A stretch of 64,000 bases of DNA from Halorubellus sp034808145 (GTDB lineage Archaea > Halobacteriota > Halobacteria > Halobacteriales > Natrialbaceae), in the NCBI RefSeq assembly GCF_034808145.1, contig NZ_JAXHGM010000001.1, positions 1,050,619 through 1,114,618 of the forward strand, given 5' to 3'. Below the pieces are notes generated by a model, which saw only the letters and a list, made by a program, of their open reading frames with translations, made no database searches and was not told the DNA's origin. Shown here in pieces: positions 60,756 through 64,000 of the stretch (position 1 is the stretch's first letter; every line of letters begins with the position of its first letter). The position numbers and the translations under genes are program-made.

Positions 60756-60912
60756 CTTTCGTCGAAAAGGGCGAAAAACAATCGTCTTCGAAGAAAATAA
60801 CGCCGAGAAGTCCAACGAAACAAGACGAGTTTGGGTGCCTCACTGACGCCCTCGGACCGACCGTGCCCGCGCCCAGCGGACACGCGAGAGGGTACTCGAC
60901 CGCGCTACGCGG

Positions 60913-62103
60913 TCAGTTATCGCTCGAATCCAGCCCGAGCGCGCTCGCGACGTCCAGCAGGCCCGCGCCCGATTCGTTGCTCGCCAGGCCGATGTTCTCG
61001 GCGCTCGATTTCAGCGTACTCCGCGCGTCGGACGCCGTCGCCCCATCGGCCATCAACTGGCCGGCCGCACCCGCGACGTGCGGACACGCCATCGACGTCC
61101 CCGAGAACGTGTCGTAGCTGCCGTTGCTCGCCACCGACGAGTAGATGTCCGTTCCCGGCGCCGCGAGCTCGACCTCCGGTCCCGTCGACGAGAAGTCCGA
61201 GAGCGAGTCGTCGCTGGCCGTCGAGGAGACCGCGACGACCTCCGAGTACGCCGCCGGATAGCCGACACAGTCGCTACACGGCCCGGAGTTCCCCGCCGCC
61301 GCGACCAGGAACACGCCCTTGTCCGCCGCGTACTGGACCGCGTCCTTCAGCGCCGACGACCCGGACGAACCGCCCAGGCTCATCGACCCGACGTCGTACC
61401 CCTGGTCCGCGACCCACTGGACGCCCGCCGCGATGTCGCTGAACGACCCCGACCCGCACTTGTCCAGCACCTTCACCGCGTGCAGCGTCACGTCCGGCGC
61501 CACACCGACGACGCCCTCCGTGTTGTCGACGCCACCGGCGATACCCGCGCAGTGCGTGCCGTGGTTGTTATCGTCGTCCCACGACGAGTAACACGTGTTG
61601 TCTGCGGGCTTCGCGCCGTAGCGACACCCGCCCTTCGTCGAGCACTGGACGAACGACTTGCCCGTCCCGAGGTTCGACTGGAGGTCGGGGTGGTCGCTGT
61701 CGATACCCGTGTCGATGATGGCGACGTCCGCGCCCGACCCCGTGTCGCCGTTCGCGTGAGCCACCTCCGAGTCCGTGCGATCGATGCCCCACGGTGTCGT
61801 CTGCGCGAGCGCGTGCATCTGGCCGTTCTCCTCGACGTACCGGACGCTCGGGTTCCGCTGGAGTGCATCGGCCGCCTTCTTCGGGAGCCGCACCGTCATC
61901 GCTTCGAAGTTGAACTCTCGGACGACGGCGTCCGCCTTCCGCTCCACCGCAGCCTTCCCACGCGCGTCGTCGAACCCGACGTTCACCTCGACCTTGTCCG
62001 TAGGTCGGGCCTCGGCCATCCCGACGATGCCCGTCGCCGCGAGTGCTCCAGTTGCCGCCTTCAGTACGTCCCGTCGCGAGGTATGCTTGCCCTTACCAGA
62101 CAT
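60913..62103 (-). CDS. Tat-exported subtilisin-like serine protease (halolysin type), copy 2
   Basis: A 396-residue paralogue of copy 1, just upstream on the same strand. Tat signal SRRDVLKAATGALAATG; I9-type propeptide (DKVEVNVGFDDARGKAAVERK ... VRYVEENGQMHAL); catalytic Asp in VAIIDTGIDSDHPDL, His in DNNHGTHCAGIAG, Ser in FSGTSMACPHVAGAAG. An insert with several Cys (QCSTKGGCRYGAKPADNTCYSSWDD) precedes the His region and is longer than in copy 1. The C-terminus is again ALGLDSSDN, no extension. Between the two genes lie 190 bases that hold the promoter of copy 1. Confidence 0.93.
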   Translation of the reverse strand: MSGKGKHTSRRDVLKAATGALAATGIVGMAEARPTDKVEVNVGFDDARGKAAVERKADAVVREFNFEAMTVRLPKKAADALQRNPSVRYVEENGQMHALAQTTPWGIDRTDSEVAHANGDTGSGADVAIIDTGIDSDHPDLQSNLGTGKSFVQCSTKGGCRYGAKPADNTCYSSWDDDNNHGTHCAGIAGGVDNTEGVVGVAPDVTLHAVKVLDKCGSGSFSDIAAGVQWVADQGYDVGSMSLGGSSGSSALKDAVQYAADKGVFLVAAAGNSGPCSDCVGYPAAYSEVVAVSSTASDDSLSDFSSTGPEVELAAPGTDIYSSVASNGSYDTFSGTSMACPHVAGAAGQLMADGATASDARSTLKSSAENIGLASNESGAGLLDVASALGLDSSDN

Positions 62104-62109
62104 GCACAT

Positions 62110-62140
62110 CAACGGTGATAACCAATGGTATTTAAAAATA
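62110..62140 (-). promoter_or_regulatory. Promoter of subtilase copy 2 with shared element
   Basis: AT-rich GTATTTAAAAATA (62128-62140) lies 25-37 bases before the ATG at 62103. CAACGGTGATA at 62110-62120 (TATCACCGTTG on the coding strand) is identical to the element of copy 1 and stands at nearly the same distance, 6 bases before the ATG. Confidence 0.6.
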
Positions 62141-62297
62141 TCCATGTTTCACGCAGCGTGCTGGAAAAAAGCTGTCCGCTGGGCCGGATTATGCTAAAAG
62201 ACTGTTCCATCGGCAGCACATCGGAGTTGCCCCAGCCTCAACGCAATCAGCCCACCCGAACGGTACCGCTAAACGACATCCGCCCCAACCGACTCAC

Positions 62298-63068
62298 GTG
62301 CAAATCGTCGGCTACGACCCCGCACGACCACCCACCGACCAGCCCGCTCGACCTGCAACCCTCCACGTCGCCGACGACGGCAACGTCGAACACGTCGAAC
62401 TGACACCCGGGACCGAACTCGCCTACACCCTCCGCGAACGACACTGCGCCGGACACCACGACGACACCGGCCACCACCCCTGCCCCAACGACGACGCACC
62501 TCACTGTCCCCAACACACCCGCACGTGGGCCTGCGCGCGCTGCACCGGCACCTGCGACCTCCCACTCGGCACGTGCACCGAAGAACACGCCATCTACCTC
62601 GCCGCCTTCGCCCCAGACACGTTCAAGGTCGGCGTCACCCGCAGCTGGCGCCTCCAGACACGCCTCTACGAACAAGGCGCCGACCGCGGCGCCCACATCA
62701 ACACCGTCCCAGACGGCCGCATCGCACGGCAGCTCGAAGCCGAGATCGCCGAAACCCTCACCGACCGCGTCCGCGTCCCCACCAAACGACGCAGCCTCGC
62801 CACCACCGTCGACGAACACGCCTGGAACACGCTCCTCGACGAACACCACGCACTCGACACCTACACCTACGACCACGGCATCGCCCTCGACACCGAACCC
62901 ATCGCCGAGGCCCTCGCAACCGGCGCCGTCCGCGGCACCAAAGGCCGACTCCTCGTCCTCGACCACAACGACACCACCTACGTCACCGACCTCCGCGACC
63001 TCGTCGGCCACGACGTCACGCCCGAACCAGCAACGCGCGACGTCCAGGCGAGCCTCGGCAGCTTCTAG
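62298..63068 (+). CDS. Cys/His-rich DUF2797-like protein with GIY-YIG-like segment
   Basis: A 256-residue protein starting GTG (V/M)QIVGYDPARPP. The middle holds a dense metal-type cluster: HCAGHHDDTGHHPCP, HCPQHTRTWACARCTGTCD and GTCTEEH (about residues 50-95). Then comes HAIYLAAFAPDTFKVGVTRSWRLQTRLYEQGA (about residues 97-128), which has the spacing of GIY-YIG nuclease folds (KVGVT, R, EQG), with Tyr and Arg in place. The C-terminal half is a helical domain. This fits DUF2797 as I recall it. No known substrate. It sits right before the rRNA operon. Confidence 0.75.
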   Translation: MQIVGYDPARPPTDQPARPATLHVADDGNVEHVELTPGTELAYTLRERHCAGHHDDTGHHPCPNDDAPHCPQHTRTWACARCTGTCDLPLGTCTEEHAIYLAAFAPDTFKVGVTRSWRLQTRLYEQGADRGAHINTVPDGRIARQLEAEIAETLTDRVRVPTKRRSLATTVDEHAWNTLLDEHHALDTYTYDHGIALDTEPIAEALATGAVRGTKGRLLVLDHNDTTYVTDLRDLVGHDVTPEPATRDVQASLGSF

Positions 63069-63209
63069 ATATATACCTACCCCGGAAGATACGTTCTCCA
63101 CCGAGAAAACGAGCCCAAAGGACGCAGACTATGTACTCAAACCGACGGGGTTAACCATCCAAGATGGTGGGAACCCGTAGCAGGCGGACGACCGAAACAA
63201 CGGGGTTAA
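63068..63209 (+). promoter_or_regulatory. rRNA operon promoter region, two or three tandem promoters
   Basis: ACGGGGTTAA occurs at 63145-63154 and 63200-63209, 55 bases apart; both copies look like the GC-rich flank plus TTAA box of haloarchaeal rRNA promoters. GATATATACC (63068-63077), directly at the stop of the preceding gene, could be a third. Tandem promoters are usual before haloarchaeal rRNA operons. Confidence 0.65.
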
Positions 63210-63328
63210 GTATGGACCAGCCATTTCAAAATAATGTGAACGGCGCCCCGGGACGCCCGGGATGCCAACGTATGAGGATTCCGCCCCTGCGGTCCGCCGT
63301 CAAGACGGAATCTGATGTTAGCCTCGAC

Positions 63329-63435
63329 GGTTCGGCGACATCCGATCGGATGCGTCGAACCAGATCCATTTGCAATGAGATAAGGAACACACCCATTCGG
63401 GTGTGTCCCGCCACCCCCCGAGCCTTGAGCTCGGG
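63329..63435 (+). ncRNA. 16S rRNA leader with three hairpins
   Basis: Hairpin 1: GGTTCG/CGAACC (63329-63334, 63356-63361) with an inner CATCCG/CGGATG. Hairpin 2: GGAACACACCC/GGGTGTGTCC with one bulged A and loop ATTC (63384-63408). Hairpin 3: CCCGAGC/GCTCGGG with loop CTTGA (63417-63435), ending three bases before the 16S 5' end. They are likely parts of the processing stem and leader; the 3' partner strand of the bulge-helix-bulge lies beyond the window. Confidence 0.6.
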
Positions 63436-63438
63436 ACC

Positions 63439-64000
<562 letters not shown>

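Noticed and set aside
59490..62103. Twin subtilases as one gene broken by a frameshift
   Set aside because: Each has its own signal peptide, propeptide, full catalytic triad, stop codon and promoter; this is a tandem duplication.
63145..63209. ACGGGGTTAA repeats as a CRISPR or integration site
   Set aside because: Only two short copies, placed as tandem rRNA promoters; no spacers, cas genes or integrase nearby.

Overview
The window is chromosomal DNA of an extremely halophilic archaeon (class Halobacteria). The evidence is very high GC, proteins crowded with Asp and Glu, leaderless genes with a TATA-like box about 25-30 bases before the start codon, many Tat (RR) signal peptides and archaeal lipoboxes, archaeal-only genes (tfe, trm56, NAC, a PurN-PurH fusion, DUF2110), and the 5' third of a haloarchaeal 16S rRNA at the right edge. 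The genus cannot be fixed from this sequence alone.

Layout. 1-4,700: the start of folC, three small secreted lipoproteins (two are tandem paralogues with duplicated promoters) and two unknown proteins. 4,700-7,900: purine synthesis (PurN-PurH fusion, PurB), convergent. 7,900-10,440: an ABC-2 exporter operon ending in its own TetR-type regulator, behind a concentric palindromic operator candidate. 10,500-16,700: one operon dapA-dapB-dapD-lysA-dapF-dapE, the succinylase diaminopimelate route to lysine, mostly with 1-4 base overlaps. 17,000-19,800: NYN protein, then PUA protein, NAC and TrmI. 19,800-23,250: two similar exported or membrane proteins around a Nudix hydrolase. 23,350-31,800: hydroxyacyl-CoA dehydrogenase, fba-fbp gluconeogenic pair, acyl-CoA carboxylase beta subunit with an extra N-terminal module, histidine kinase-DoxX pair, MaoC hydratase. 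32,200-36,200: two glutamate dehydrogenases around a CitE-like lyase. 36,200-46,500: acyl-CoA dehydrogenase, a 1,319-residue exported protein carrying a split nuclease domain, a RIO/Bud32-like kinase, halocyanin, aldehyde dehydrogenase, membrane protein. 46,800-53,000: nitrilase-like hydrolase, SRPBCC protein, small haloarchaeal proteins, LEA-2 protein, AbrB-PhoU regulator, ATP-NAD kinase-like protein. 53,100-56,800: cinA, a lipoprotein, DUF2110, tfe and trm56. 56,900-62,100: SDR, sugar epimerase, a BsuPI-like protease-inhibitor homologue and two tandem Tat-exported subtilases. 62,300-64,000: a Cys/His-rich DUF2797-like protein, the rRNA promoter/leader region and 16S rRNA.

The most unusual object is the protein at 38,109-42,068. 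The two halves of one staphylococcal-nuclease-type domain, together holding all the expected active-site residues, are separated by about 520 residues that form two copies of a repeated module (glutamine-amidotransferase-like region plus DxDGNGD calcium-type loop). A third full copy lies before the split domain and a partial copy after it. A second theme is short tandem duplications of 15-38 bases at or over the 3' ends of genes, seen at least six times. Other points of interest are shared promoter elements of the twin subtilases, the concentric operator and two very small leaderless genes.
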